This document shows positions 7,456 to 15,737 of a DNA stretch of 64,000 bases, piece after piece (positions within the stretch are counted from its first letter, which is position 1; each line of letters opens with the position of its first letter). The notes under the pieces were generated by a model that was not told the DNA's origin, searched no databases, and saw only the letters and a program-made list of their open reading frames with translations. Source of the stretch: Ilumatobacteraceae bacterium. Lineage in GTDB: Bacteria; Actinomycetota; Acidimicrobiia; Acidimicrobiales; Ilumatobacteraceae. The position numbers and the translations under genes are program-made. The stretch is from assembly GCA_033344875.1 (NCBI GenBank), contig JAWPMO010000001.1:4737595-4801594 (forward strand). The letters run 5' to 3'.

Positions 7456-8471
7456 CGTGCACCCCCGGTCGGGCCGGTCGGTTCGAGATCGACCGGTTGT
7501 CCCGTGTCGTAGGAACGTTGGGCGGCGATGGCCCCGGCGAGCGCGATCCGGGAGTGGGCGAGCGGGATCGGGGACTCGATCTCGCCCCGCACGGCGAGGA
7601 GCCAGGTGCGGATCTCGGCGGTCATGGCGCCGACGGTCGACGACGGCGTGTCGGCGACGGTCGGGTTGACGAGTTCGGTCTCGTCCGTCGTCGAGTGGCT
7701 GAGCGTGCCGAGTGCACCGGCGGCGACGATTCGCCTGACCGGATCGGCCGGGGGTCTGAGGCCGTAGCTCGTCTCGAGTACGGCGAGGGTCCCGCGTCGG
7801 CCCCTGATCAAGACGTGGAAGCTGTCGGGGGTGGGCACGTCGGGGCTGTAGGTCTTCCAGCCACGGGTGAACACCGAGGCCGGTTCGTCGTCGAGCAGGC
7901 GGAGCGCGAGGTCGATCGAGTGCATCCCATTGTGGATGAGGTGGCCGCCCGACGATGCCTCGTCGAGTTGCCATCCGCGCCAGGCGCGCGGCCACACGTG
8001 GGCGACGTACCACGTGATGTGCACCATCGAGACCTCGCCGATCTCGCCGGCGTCGACCGCCGTGATGATCGCGTCCATGCCCGGCTGGAAGCGAACCGTC
8101 TGGCCGACCATCACCAGCCGGCCGCTGCGTTCGGCGGCTTCGGCGATGCGATCGAATGCTTCGAGCGTGATCGCCGGTGGCTTCTCGATGAGCACGTCCT
8201 TGCCGGCGTCGAGCGCAGCGCAGGCGACCGGGCCGTGGGCGAGGGTGTGACCGCACACGTCGACGGCGTCGACCGCAGGGTCGCCGATCACGTCGGCCAC
8301 GTCGGTCACGGTGCGGGCGCCTGGTGCGCGAGCCGCCAGCGCCCGGCCACGCTCGGGGTCGCTGGAGACGATGGTGGTCACCCGAGCGAGGTCGCCGAGG
8401 GCCAGATATGCGTCGAGGTGCGCCTCGGCGATCGCGCCCGAACCGGCGATGGCGATGTTGAGTGGTTGCAC
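7452..8471 (-). CDS. Gfo/Idh/MocA-family oxidoreductase (339 aa)
   Basis: Dinucleotide-dependent oxidoreductase of the Gfo/Idh/MocA superfamily, which oxidises or reduces sugars and cyclitols. Rossmann loop IAGSGAIAEAHLDAY at the N-terminus, EKPPAITLEAFD signature near residue 96, and GGHLIHNGMHSIDLALRLL around residue 185, with the conserved His and Asp of the catalytic helix. GTG start at 8471 with GGGAG about nine bases upstream. First gene of a two-gene unit with 6409-7455. A promoter overlapping the regulon operator at 8537-8547 lies about 65 bp upstream. Confidence 0.9.
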   Translation of the reverse strand: MQPLNIAIAGSGAIAEAHLDAYLALGDLARVTTIVSSDPERGRALAARAPGARTVTDVADVIGDPAVDAVDVCGHTLAHGPVACAALDAGKDVLIEKPPAITLEAFDRIAEAAERSGRLVMVGQTVRFQPGMDAIITAVDAGEIGEVSMVHITWYVAHVWPRAWRGWQLDEASSGGHLIHNGMHSIDLALRLLDDEPASVFTRGWKTYSPDVPTPDSFHVLIRGRRGTLAVLETSYGLRPPADPVRRIVAAGALGTLSHSTTDETELVNPTVADTPSSTVGAMTAEIRTWLLAVRGEIESPIPLAHSRIALAGAIAAQRSYDTGQPVDLEPTGPTGGAR

Positions 8472-8518
8472 GGCTGGCGTTCTCCCGGTCGGCGGTCGTT
8501 CACCGCGCTCGACGAGAG

Positions 8519-8547
8519 AAGCTACGTTCTGAGCGATTGTCTGTCAA
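8519..8547 (-). promoter_or_regulatory. Promoter for the two Gfo/Idh/MocA genes
   Basis: Reading leftward, TTGACA (8547-8542), a 17-bp spacer, then TAGCTT (8524-8519); transcription would begin near 8512, about 40 bp before the GTG at 8471. The -35 hexamer is part of the operator TTGACAGACAA, so a bound regulator would block RNA polymerase. Confidence 0.55.
8537..8547. promoter_or_regulatory. Regulon operator, copy 1
   Basis: TTGACAGACAA read on the minus strand (TTGTCTGTCAA on plus). It fits the imperfect palindrome TTGNCAGACAA found at four other promoter regions between 8.5 and 25.2 kb. FadR-subfamily GntR proteins commonly bind TNGTNNNACNA-type sites, and such a regulator is encoded next door. 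An additional exact palindrome TGTCAAGTTGACA covers 8542-8554. Confidence 0.65.
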
Positions 8548-8577
8548 GTTGACATCCGTCGCCGACGGCGACGGGGC

Positions 8578-9243
8578 TCACTCCGCCGGATACAGGTCGT
8601 CGAACCCGGACCACAGGTGCTCGCGGACCGTCGCGACCGCCGCCTCGGCGTCACCCTCCCGGATCACCTCGACCAGATGGCGATGCCCGGCGAGCTGGGC
8701 GTTCGGTGAGCCGAACTCGGCGCTGAGGTGGGAGGGCACGAGGCTGACCCAGGTCTCGGCGGACAGCATCTCGAAGTGACGCAGCAGACGAGGGCTTCCC
8801 GTCGCACCGACGATCGCGCGGTGGAAGGCGAAGTGGACCTCGAGATAGTCGACCCAGCTCACGTCGTCGGGGAGACGTTCCAACGCTTCGAGGGCCGCTT
8901 CGACCTGCTCGATGCCCTCGTGCGTCAGCGTGAGGCGGCGGGCGGCCTCGCCTTCGATCAGCTCACGCAGCTCGAAGATGTCCTTGGCGTCGGTGCGGGT
9001 GAGCACCGGCACCCAGTAGCCACGGTTCATCTCGTGGTGCAGGAGACCTTTGCCGTTGAGCTGGGCCAACGCCGCTCGCAGCGACTGCCGACTGACGCCG
9101 AGGTCTTGCGACAACTCGACTTCGCGGAGGTTGGCACCCGGTCGGAGATCGCCGTTGAGGATTCTGGTGGACAGCTCTTGCGCGATCGAATCCGTGAGCG
9201 ATACGCGCTGGATTCGATTGGTGGAACGTCCGCCATTGGTCAT
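8578..9243 (-). CDS. GntR-family (FadR/FCD subfamily) transcriptional regulator (221 aa)
   Basis: DNA-binding repressor or activator that senses a small organic acid-like ligand. Residues about 14-78 form the winged helix-turn-helix, with LSQDLGVSRQSLRAALAQL as recognition region; residues about 86-215 form the all-helical FCD ligand domain, with the metal-site type segment DYLEVHFAFHRAI. ATG at 9243 follows GAAGGTG. It lies inside the catabolic cluster, and operators of one type occur before its own gene and before four neighbouring promoter regions, so it is the likely master regulator. The binding assignment is inference from position and family. Confidence 0.93.
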   Translation of the reverse strand: MTNGGRSTNRIQRVSLTDSIAQELSTRILNGDLRPGANLREVELSQDLGVSRQSLRAALAQLNGKGLLHHEMNRGYWVPVLTRTDAKDIFELRELIEGEAARRLTLTHEGIEQVEAALEALERLPDDVSWVDYLEVHFAFHRAIVGATGSPRLLRHFEMLSAETWVSLVPSHLSAEFGSPNAQLAGHRHLVEVIREGDAEAAVATVREHLWSGFDDLYPAE

Positions 9244-9258
9244 CGTCACACCTTCAAT

Positions 9259-9269
9259 ATGCCAGACAA
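9259..9269. promoter_or_regulatory. Regulon operator, copy 2 (autoregulatory)
   Basis: ATGCCAGACAA, one mismatch from TTGNCAGACAA, placed 16 bp upstream of the gntR start codon. The position suggests autoregulation. Confidence 0.55.
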
Positions 9270-9319
9270 CCCGGGGTCTCCCCCCGATGGTCGGAGGATT
9301 ATTGGGTCCGGCGTGCCGG

Positions 9320-10396
9320 TCACGTCGGTGCTCCGGCGAGGAGTTCTCCCGCATAGGCGAACACCGCGGGGGTGCCGCCGGTGTGCCAGAACACGACCGG
9401 GCCGTCGGGGAGATCACCGGTGTGGTGATCGGACACCATCGCCGCAGCTGCCTTCATCGTGTAGATCGGATCGAGCATCAGCCCCTCCGTCCGGGCGAAG
9501 AGACGGGTGGCGTGCACGCCGCCCTCGGTCACCTGGCCGTAGGTGCCGGCGAACTCGAACGTGGTCCTGACATCGGCCGGGTCGATCCGGGTCTCGAGCC
9601 CGAGCATCTCCGCCGCTTCGTTGGCGAGCCGCGCGACCTCTTCCTCGGCCGTGCGGTCGGCCCACATGCCGTCGGCGTACGGCGACACGCCGATGACCTC
9701 GATGTCCGAACCGGCGGCGCGCAGGCCGAGGAGGAGTCCGGCGTGCGTGGTGTCGAGGCTGCAGATGTAGATCCGGGCGGCGTCGATACCGCTCGCTTCG
9801 AGCTGGTCCAGGAATTCGAACGCCGCCTCGAGGTACGGCAGCGCGTGCATGGTCTTGTCGTCCTCGCTCGCTTGGAGTGCTCGGTAGACCACCCGTCCCT
9901 CGGCCTCGAGCCGGTCTCCGAGGGCGGTCAGCGTGTCGACCTGGAGATCGCGGTCGTCGTCGACGAGTTCCACGTGAGCGCCGTAGAGGTGATCGAGCAG
10001 CAGCGAGCCTTGCGGGGCATCGTCGTCGCGGCCCTCCATGCGACGAAGCACGAGGTGGCAGTCGAGGCCGAGCTTGGCGCACGATCCGGCGAGCACCCTG
10101 GAGTAGTTCGACTGCGACGCCGAGCCGCCGATCACGGTGTCGCACCCGGCCGCGATCGCCTTGCCGAGCACGTACTCGAGCATGCGGACCTTGTTGCCGC
10201 CGAAGGCGAGGCCGGTCATGTCGTCGCGCTTGATGTAGATCGACCGATCGCCCAGACGTCGTCCGAGTCGGGGAGCCGCTTGGAGCGGCGTCGGTGTGAC
10301 CGCCAACTCGGCGCGAGGGAGCAGGCTGAGTGCGTCGGTCACCTGTTTGCGACGCCGGTCGGCTGCCTTCGCCGTCTCATCGTTCATCGTCACCAC
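9320..10396 (-). CDS. PLP-dependent D-cysteine desulfhydrase / ACC deaminase-family enzyme (358 aa)
   Basis: Fold-type II PLP enzyme, the family that eliminates or deaminates small amino acids such as D-cysteine or 1-aminocyclopropane-1-carboxylate. The internal-aldimine lysine lies in GLAFGGNKVRMLEY, near residue 69. A phosphate-binding and substrate loop is in GGSASQSNYSRVLAG, and the C-terminal VVFWHTGGTPAVFAY is typical. GTG at 10396 has GAGAGG seven bases upstream; an alternative ATG lies three codons in. It lies between the Ldh2-type gene and gntR on the same strand. A link to sulfur or amino-group release from the cluster's substrate is inference. Confidence 0.88.
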   Translation of the reverse strand: MVTMNDETAKAADRRRKQVTDALSLLPRAELAVTPTPLQAAPRLGRRLGDRSIYIKRDDMTGLAFGGNKVRMLEYVLGKAIAAGCDTVIGGSASQSNYSRVLAGSCAKLGLDCHLVLRRMEGRDDDAPQGSLLLDHLYGAHVELVDDDRDLQVDTLTALGDRLEAEGRVVYRALQASEDDKTMHALPYLEAAFEFLDQLEASGIDAARIYICSLDTTHAGLLLGLRAAGSDIEVIGVSPYADGMWADRTAEEEVARLANEAAEMLGLETRIDPADVRTTFEFAGTYGQVTEGGVHATRLFARTEGLMLDPIYTMKAAAAMVSDHHTGDLPDGPVVFWHTGGTPAVFAYAGELLAGAPT

Positions 10397-10423
10397 TTCG
10401 TTGCCTCTCGGGTCGTTCGTCGT

Positions 10424-11515
10424 TCATGGAGATGTCGTGCCGTGATCGCTCACGGATGCGGCGAGTGTGCGGAGGTCGTCCCAGCATCCGACCTCGATCA
10501 TGACGTCGCCGGGCTCGCAGGTCGACTCCCACTCGCGCTCCGGGTCGCCCGGGACCTTGACCGGCGTGTCCGGGTCGACCGGCGGCGAGTCACGCAGCGC
10601 GCCGATGAGTGTGTCGAGGGCTCTGTTGGTGGGCTCGACCCCGGCCAGATGGGCGGGGTCGATGACGATCACACTGTGGGAAACGTGGCCGGCGAAGCGC
10701 TCGGCGCCGGACTTGTGCGCCCGGAGGTCGCCGCCACCGCTCAGCACGGCGGATAACACCTCCACGAGCAGGCCCATGCCGTAGCCCTTGTGGCCGCCGT
10801 GTCCGGTGCCGCTGCCGCCGAGCGGAAGCAGGCCACCGGCGTGTCCCGTCAACATGCCGTCGATCAGGTCGGACGGCCGGTTCAGGGGTCGACCGTCGCC
10901 GTCGACGGCCCATCCGGTCGGAACGAGTTCGCCGGCCCGGTCGGCGAGCTCGAGCTTGCCCATCGCGACGGTCGACGTCGACATGTCGACGACGATCTCG
11001 TCGCGCTCGCTGCGGATCCCGAGCGCGAGCGGGTTCGTGCCCAACTCGGCGCGGGTGCCGCCGGTGGGGATGACGAGCGGACCACCGGACGTGAACGCCA
11101 TGGCGATCAGTCCGCGGTCGGCCGCGCGTCGGACCCAGTGTCCGGCGTAGCCGAAGTGGTTCGACCCGTGCACGACGCCGATGTGCGAGCCCACCTCGTT
11201 CGCCTGGTCGCAGGCGTGATCGACGAGTGCGGCCATGGCGACCTGGCCGAATGCGTGCTTCGCGTTCCAGCAGCTGGCGGCCGGAGCGCCGTGCTCGATC
11301 GTCGGCACCGCGGTGGGGTCGATCGACCCGGACGTGAGTCCGTTGAGGTACATCGGCACACGGGCGATGCCGTGCGTGTGGATGCCGCGACGGTCGGCCT
11401 GGATCAGGTTGTCGACGACCAGCGCGATGTGGCCGGACGATGCGCCGTGCGGCGCGAAGACGGTGCTCGCCGCGGCCGTGACCTCGTCGATGGGCAGGCG
11501 GACGAGATCGGTCAC
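10424..11515 (-). CDS. Malate/L-lactate dehydrogenase (Ldh2)-family oxidoreductase (363 aa)
   Basis: NAD(P)-dependent 2-hydroxyacid/2-ketoacid (or imino acid) reductase of the non-Rossmann Ldh2 family, like ureidoglycolate and diketogulonate dehydrogenases. Family motifs seen are ADRRGIHTHGIARVP, VVHGSNHFGYAGHW and GGHKGYGMGLLVEVLS. I chose GTG at 11515 because an upstream in-frame TTG at 11566 overlaps the predicted -10 and the operator. The product then starts VTDLVRLPIDEV, as relatives do. It is first in a leftward run with the PLP enzyme, and diverges from the CocE-type hydrolase. Confidence 0.88.
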   Translation of the reverse strand: MTDLVRLPIDEVTAAASTVFAPHGASSGHIALVVDNLIQADRRGIHTHGIARVPMYLNGLTSGSIDPTAVPTIEHGAPAASCWNAKHAFGQVAMAALVDHACDQANEVGSHIGVVHGSNHFGYAGHWVRRAADRGLIAMAFTSGGPLVIPTGGTRAELGTNPLALGIRSERDEIVVDMSTSTVAMGKLELADRAGELVPTGWAVDGDGRPLNRPSDLIDGMLTGHAGGLLPLGGSGTGHGGHKGYGMGLLVEVLSAVLSGGGDLRAHKSGAERFAGHVSHSVIVIDPAHLAGVEPTNRALDTLIGALRDSPPVDPDTPVKVPGDPEREWESTCEPGDVMIEVGCWDDLRTLAASVSDHGTTSP

Positions 11516-11555
11516 GTCGGCGCAGCCGCGAGGATCGGTGGGCGAGAGATGGACA

Positions 11556-11566
11556 TTGGCAGACAA
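11556..11566. promoter_or_regulatory. Regulon operator, copy 3
   Basis: TTGGCAGACAA between divergent transcription units. For the leftward gene it overlaps by one base a TATGAT -10 (11571-11566). For the rightward gene it lies 17 bp upstream of the -35 at 11584. The same spacing is found at copy 4. Confidence 0.7.
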
Positions 11567-11583
11567 TCATACACATTGAATGG

Positions 11584-11613
11584 TTGACATCTGCGCCGGA
11601 CCCTTCCTATCGT
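11584..11613 (+). promoter_or_regulatory. Promoter of the CocE-Gfo-sulfatase operon
   Basis: TTGACA (11584-11589), 18-bp spacer, TATCGT (11608-11613). Transcription would start near 11620, leaving a leader of about 28 bases before the ATG at 11648. Confidence 0.55.
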
Positions 11614-11647
11614 GCGTCGGGCCGCGCCACCGACGGAGAGTCCTGCG

Positions 11648-13237
11648 ATGATCACTGTTGACCACCCCTTGATACCGATGCGCGACGGTGCGACGGTGGC
11701 AGCGGATGTCGTCATGCCGTCCGGCCGTCCGACACCGACGCTGCTGGTCCGCACACCGTACGGCCGAGCCGGTTCCCGGATGACGAGCGATCCGGTGGGC
11801 CTCGCCGTCCGGGGATGGTCGGTGGTCGTGAGCGACGTGCGCGGACGCGGCGGTAGCTCCGGCGAGTTCGACCCGTTCCACCAGGAGACGAGCGACGGCA
11901 CCGACACCGTCGACTGGATCGCGAAGCAGCCGTGGTGCGACGGCCGGGTGGCCATGGCCGGTGGCTCCTATCGAGGAGCGGTGCAGTGGTCGGCCGCAGC
12001 CGGTGGGCATCGGGCGCTCCGAGCCATCGCGCCACTCATGACGACCGCTCGCTTCGGTCCCGGTTGGTCGAGCGAGAACGGCATCGCGCTCGCCGGCTTC
12101 CTGCGAGCCTGGGCCCTGCGGTTCGCCATGTCGGCCCCCGGTGCGGACGACGCGGTCGTCGAACGGGCGCGGGAGCTCGGGGATCGTCTGCTCGCAGCGC
12201 CGGCGACGCCGGACATCGATCGGGAGATCGGCGAACTGTTCCCCGTGTTCGAGCGATGGATGCAACCCGACGACCAGGCGTACTTCGGTCCGCTCGACCT
12301 GCTCGCCGACGGCCGCATCCGGACGCCGGCGCGTCAGACCGGCGGGTGGTACGACATGTTCTGCGAGGGCGGGCTGGACGCGTTCGCGACGCTGAGTTCG
12401 TCGCTCGACCCGGCGCGGAGCCCGCAGCGCATGCTCGTCGGTCCGTGGTCCCATATCGGCGCCGCGAGCGCGGTCGTCGGCGACCGCTACTTCGGGCCGG
12501 GCGCCGACCCGGAACGTCTGCGGCTCGTCGACCGGGAGATCGAGTGGCTCGGCGCCGCGCTCGCGCCCGGACCTCGCTCGGAGCTCGGCCACCGGCTGAG
12601 CGTCTACGTGCTCGGACGGGGCGATTGGATCGACCTTCCGACGTGGCCGCCGCCCGACGCGGAGGTCGAGCGTTGGCAGCTCGGTGCCGACGGCACGATC
12701 CTCGTGCCGGGGGAGACGCCGCCGACGCCGGGGGAGCGGGTGGTCGAACACGATCCGGACCGACCGTTGCCGACGCACGGCGGCCGTGGGTTCGGCTTCT
12801 GGCCGCGATCCGGGCCACTCGTCGGGTCACTCGAAGCTGCCGGCGACGCCGACCGGCGTCTGATCCGCTACGTGTCGGCACCGGTCGAGCGGCCGGTCAC
12901 CGTCGTCGGCCGCATCGCCGTCGATCTCGAGTTGGCTCCGGTCACCACCGGCTGTCATGCCGTCGTCCGCGTCGAATGCCTCGCCGTCGATGGTTCGACG
13001 ATGTTGATCGTCGAACAGGGAACGCAACTCGTGGCCGGCGCTGCGTCAGCCGAGGTGCAACTCGCCGCCGGGTCGACCGCCTGGCACATCGACGTGGGCG
13101 AACGGATCGCCGTGTCGGTGTCGATGTCGAGTTGGCCGCGCCTCGCCGTCGCCCCGTCTGCCGGGTCGCTCGTGGTCAGACACGGCGACCCGAACCGGTG
13201 TGCGATCCTGCTCCCCACGCTGGAGGTCGGACGATGA
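11648..13237 (+). CDS. CocE/NonD-family serine hydrolase (529 aa)
   Basis: Alpha/beta hydrolase of the X-Pro dipeptidyl-peptidase/cocaine-esterase class, cutting esters or amides. Nucleophile S107 lies in MAGGSYRGA; the acid is probably the Asp in GGWYDMF near residue 236, and the His is in LVGPWSHIG. SDVRGRGGSSGEF is the usual oxyanion-side motif. The C-terminal third is a jelly-roll PepX_C-like domain (RLIRYVSAPVERPVTVVG onward). ATG at 11648 follows GGAGA. No signal peptide, so cytoplasmic. First gene of a three-gene operon, overlapping the next by ATGA; it may deacylate the imported substrate. Confidence 0.9.
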   Translation: MITVDHPLIPMRDGATVAADVVMPSGRPTPTLLVRTPYGRAGSRMTSDPVGLAVRGWSVVVSDVRGRGGSSGEFDPFHQETSDGTDTVDWIAKQPWCDGRVAMAGGSYRGAVQWSAAAGGHRALRAIAPLMTTARFGPGWSSENGIALAGFLRAWALRFAMSAPGADDAVVERARELGDRLLAAPATPDIDREIGELFPVFERWMQPDDQAYFGPLDLLADGRIRTPARQTGGWYDMFCEGGLDAFATLSSSLDPARSPQRMLVGPWSHIGAASAVVGDRYFGPGADPERLRLVDREIEWLGAALAPGPRSELGHRLSVYVLGRGDWIDLPTWPPPDAEVERWQLGADGTILVPGETPPTPGERVVEHDPDRPLPTHGGRGFGFWPRSGPLVGSLEAAGDADRRLIRYVSAPVERPVTVVGRIAVDLELAPVTTGCHAVVRVECLAVDGSTMLIVEQGTQLVAGAASAEVQLAAGSTAWHIDVGERIAVSVSMSSWPRLAVAPSAGSLVVRHGDPNRCAILLPTLEVGR

Positions 13238-14268
13238 CGAGTGTGCAGATCGGGGTGAGTGGACTCGGGTCGATCGGCTGTCGTCACGCTCGCCTGCTCG
13301 CCGGGATGCCAGGCGTCGAGGTCCACGGTTTCGACAGCCACGGCGTGTCCGACGCGGCGGCGGCCGAACTCGGCGGACTCACCTCGATCGCTCCGAGTCT
13401 CGATGCGTTGATCGAGCGGGCGCCGACCGGTTTGATCGTGGCGACACCGGATGCCGTGCACGTCGAACAGGCGGAACTCGCCGTGCGAGCCGGGGTGCCG
13501 GTCCTCATCGAGAAGCCACTGTCGAACGACCTCGTGTCGGCGCAGGCGATCACCGATCTGGCAGCGGCGCAGGGCGTGCCCGCCATGGTCGGCTACGTGT
13601 TGCGACACCACGGCACGATGCGTCGGTTGCAGCGGGTCATCGCCGGCGGCGACATCGGTGCGCCGGCATCCGTGCACGCCACGCTCAGCGCGTACGAGAC
13701 GCTCGTGGTCGCCCGCAATCGGTTCGACGACGACGCCACGTATCGGCTCGTGTTCGACTACAGCCACGAGTGGGACTATCTCCAATGGTTGTTCGGCCCG
13801 ATCGTGCGGTGCGCGGCGACGTCGCGGGTCGCTCCGGGCGTCCGGCCGTCGCAGACCCCGAACGTGGTCGACGTGCTCTTCGACTTCGAGACCGACCTGA
13901 CGGGGAGCGTCCACCTCGACTACGTCAGCCCCGGGGTTCGACGCTGCCGGGTGATCGGCGAGGAGGGTGTCGTCGAGATGGACATCGCGACCGGGTCGAT
14001 CGTGATCAAGCCGCATGGCGGTGACGAACAGAGCGAGACCGTCCGAGAAGAACGCGACGTCGCATTCGTCCGTCAACTCGAACACTTCGTCGAGGTCGCG
14101 CAGGGTCGAGCGGAGCCGATCGTGTCGTTGCGTGACGGTGTGAACGCGATCGCGGTCGCCGACGCACTCGTCGTGGCCTGTACCGAGCGACGCTGGGTCG
14201 ACGTCTCATCGGTTCCGGGTCGAGGCGATGCCGAGCCGCAGATTCCACCGACCAGGAGGTCTGAATGA
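13234..14268 (+). CDS. Gfo/Idh/MocA-family oxidoreductase (344 aa)
   Basis: NAD(P)-dependent oxidoreductase. Rossmann motif VSGLGSIGCRHARLLAG at the N-terminus and EKPLSNDLVSAQ near residue 92. The C-terminal half carries FDYSHEWDYLQWLFGP, with the His and Asp arrangement of the catalytic helix, and the beta-sheet dimer domain. The ATG overlaps the stop of the hydrolase gene and its own stop overlaps the sulfatase start (AGGAGG before it), so all three are co-translated. Likely oxidises the sugar-like core, before or after desulfation; the order is not shown by sequence. Confidence 0.9.
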   Translation: MTSVQIGVSGLGSIGCRHARLLAGMPGVEVHGFDSHGVSDAAAAELGGLTSIAPSLDALIERAPTGLIVATPDAVHVEQAELAVRAGVPVLIEKPLSNDLVSAQAITDLAAAQGVPAMVGYVLRHHGTMRRLQRVIAGGDIGAPASVHATLSAYETLVVARNRFDDDATYRLVFDYSHEWDYLQWLFGPIVRCAATSRVAPGVRPSQTPNVVDVLFDFETDLTGSVHLDYVSPGVRRCRVIGEEGVVEMDIATGSIVIKPHGGDEQSETVREERDVAFVRQLEHFVEVAQGRAEPIVSLRDGVNAIAVADALVVACTERRWVDVSSVPGRGDAEPQIPPTRRSE

Positions 14269-15719
14269 GTGCAGCGAACGCGCAACCGAACATCATCTTG
14301 ATCGCCACCGACCAGCACCGGTTCGATTGTCTCGGCCTCGCCGGTCACCCGGTGTTGCAGACACCGAACCTCGACTTCCTCGGAGGATCCGGCACGCACT
14401 TCAGAAGTGCGTACGTCGAAGCGCCGAGTTGCATTCCCGCCCGCCGGACGCTGATCTCCGGCCAGGCTCCGGCGGCCAACGGCATGGTGGGATTCCAGGA
14501 GGGTGTCGCCTGGGACCCGCCCCAGACGATCGCCGGAGAACTGTCGAAGGCCGGCTACCAGTGCGAGATGGTCGGCAAGATGCACCTGTGGCCGCAGCGG
14601 AAACGGTACGGCTTCCACCGGATGGCGTTGGCCGACAGCACCCGCGGGCCCAACAACGACTATCTGGACTGGCTGTCCGGAGAGGTACCCACCGATCGTT
14701 GGGCGATGGCGCACGGCGTCAGCCCGAACGGTTGGATCGCCCGTCCAACGCATCTCGACGAGACCCAGACACACACCTTCTGGTGCATCAGCCAGGCGAT
14801 CGAGTTCCTCGAGAAACGTGATCCCGAGATGCCGTACTTCCTGTACATCGGCTTCATCGATCCGCACCCGCCACTGACCCCGCCTGCGTTCTACTACGAC
14901 CGGTACGCGCGCCAAGAGCTCCCGGGTCCGCTGATCGGCGACTGGGTCGACCCCGAGTTCCGGCCGCGGAAGGGGCAGGACCCCGAAGGGCCGGAGACGC
15001 GCGCCGACCTCGCCCTGGACGATGTCGCGATGCACGACTTCCGAGCGGGGTACTACGGCTTGATCAACCACGTCGACGATCAGGTCGGACGGCTGTTGCA
15101 GTACCTGCGCGACACGAGGCTGCTCGACGAGTCGTTCCTGCTGTTCACCTCCGATCACGGCGAGATGCTGGGCGACCATCACATGCTGGCCAAGGCAGCG
15201 GGGTTCGATGGTTCGGCTCGCATTCCGTTCCTCGCCCGCGCTCCCCGGTCGTTCGATCTGCCGAGCGGCAGGGTCGTCGATGCGCCGGTCGGTCTCCAGG
15301 ACGTGCTGGCGACCCTCGTCGACGTCGCCGGCGGGGAGGTGCCGCCAGCGGTCACCGGGCGCTCGGTCCTGCCGTTGATGGGCGAACCGTCGGCGGGTGA
15401 CGCCCCGTGGCGCGACGTGCTCCACGGCGAGCACTCGCCTGCATACTCGGGCGACTACGGGATGCACTTCCTCGTCGACGGGCACACGAAGTACATCTGG
15501 CACACGCAGAGTGGCCGGGAGTTCTTCTTCGATCTCGACGGGGCCGGCGAGGCGCACAACCTGGTCGAACACCCCGACCGGAGCGACCAGGTCGCGGCGT
15601 TCCGGCGGCGGTTGATCGAGATCCTGACCGACCGGCCCGAGGGGTTCGTCGACCGCGGTGAACTCGTCGCCGGTCGGCCGTATCAGGCGCTCATCGACCC
15701 GATCCGACCGGGGGTGTGA
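14265..15719 (+). CDS. Sulfatase, formylglycine type, cytoplasmic (484 aa)
   Basis: Type I sulfatase hydrolysing a sulfate ester. The formylglycine site is C56 in SCIPARRTLISGQ (CxPxR). Metal ligands are in IATDQHRFD and [14 protein letters not shown]. The chain ends in the usual small C-terminal subdomain (GREFFFDLDGAGEAHNLVE). There is no signal peptide: the protein starts MSAANAQPNIILI, so the substrate must be imported first. AGGAGG five bases before ATG. Last gene of the operon, tail-to-tail with a DapA-like gene. No formylglycine-generating enzyme is in the window, so activation depends on one elsewhere. Confidence 0.94.
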   Translation: MSAANAQPNIILIATDQHRFDCLGLAGHPVLQTPNLDFLGGSGTHFRSAYVEAPSCIPARRTLISGQAPAANGMVGFQEGVAWDPPQTIAGELSKAGYQCEMVGKMHLWPQRKRYGFHRMALADSTRGPNNDYLDWLSGEVPTDRWAMAHGVSPNGWIARPTHLDETQTHTFWCISQAIEFLEKRDPEMPYFLYIGFIDPHPPLTPPAFYYDRYARQELPGPLIGDWVDPEFRPRKGQDPEGPETRADLALDDVAMHDFRAGYYGLINHVDDQVGRLLQYLRDTRLLDESFLLFTSDHGEMLGDHHMLAKAAGFDGSARIPFLARAPRSFDLPSGRVVDAPVGLQDVLATLVDVAGGEVPPAVTGRSVLPLMGEPSAGDAPWRDVLHGEHSPAYSGDYGMHFLVDGHTKYIWHTQSGREFFFDLDGAGEAHNLVEHPDRSDQVAAFRRRLIEILTDRPEGFVDRGELVAGRPYQALIDPIRPGV

Positions 15720-15737
15720 TCCCGGCGCTCGCCCTGG

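Noticed and set aside
7456-8256. N-terminal extension of the 6409 oxidoreductase
   Set aside because: It lies wholly within the neighbouring oxidoreductase gene and is Arg-rich; the ATG at 7455 gives the normal family length.
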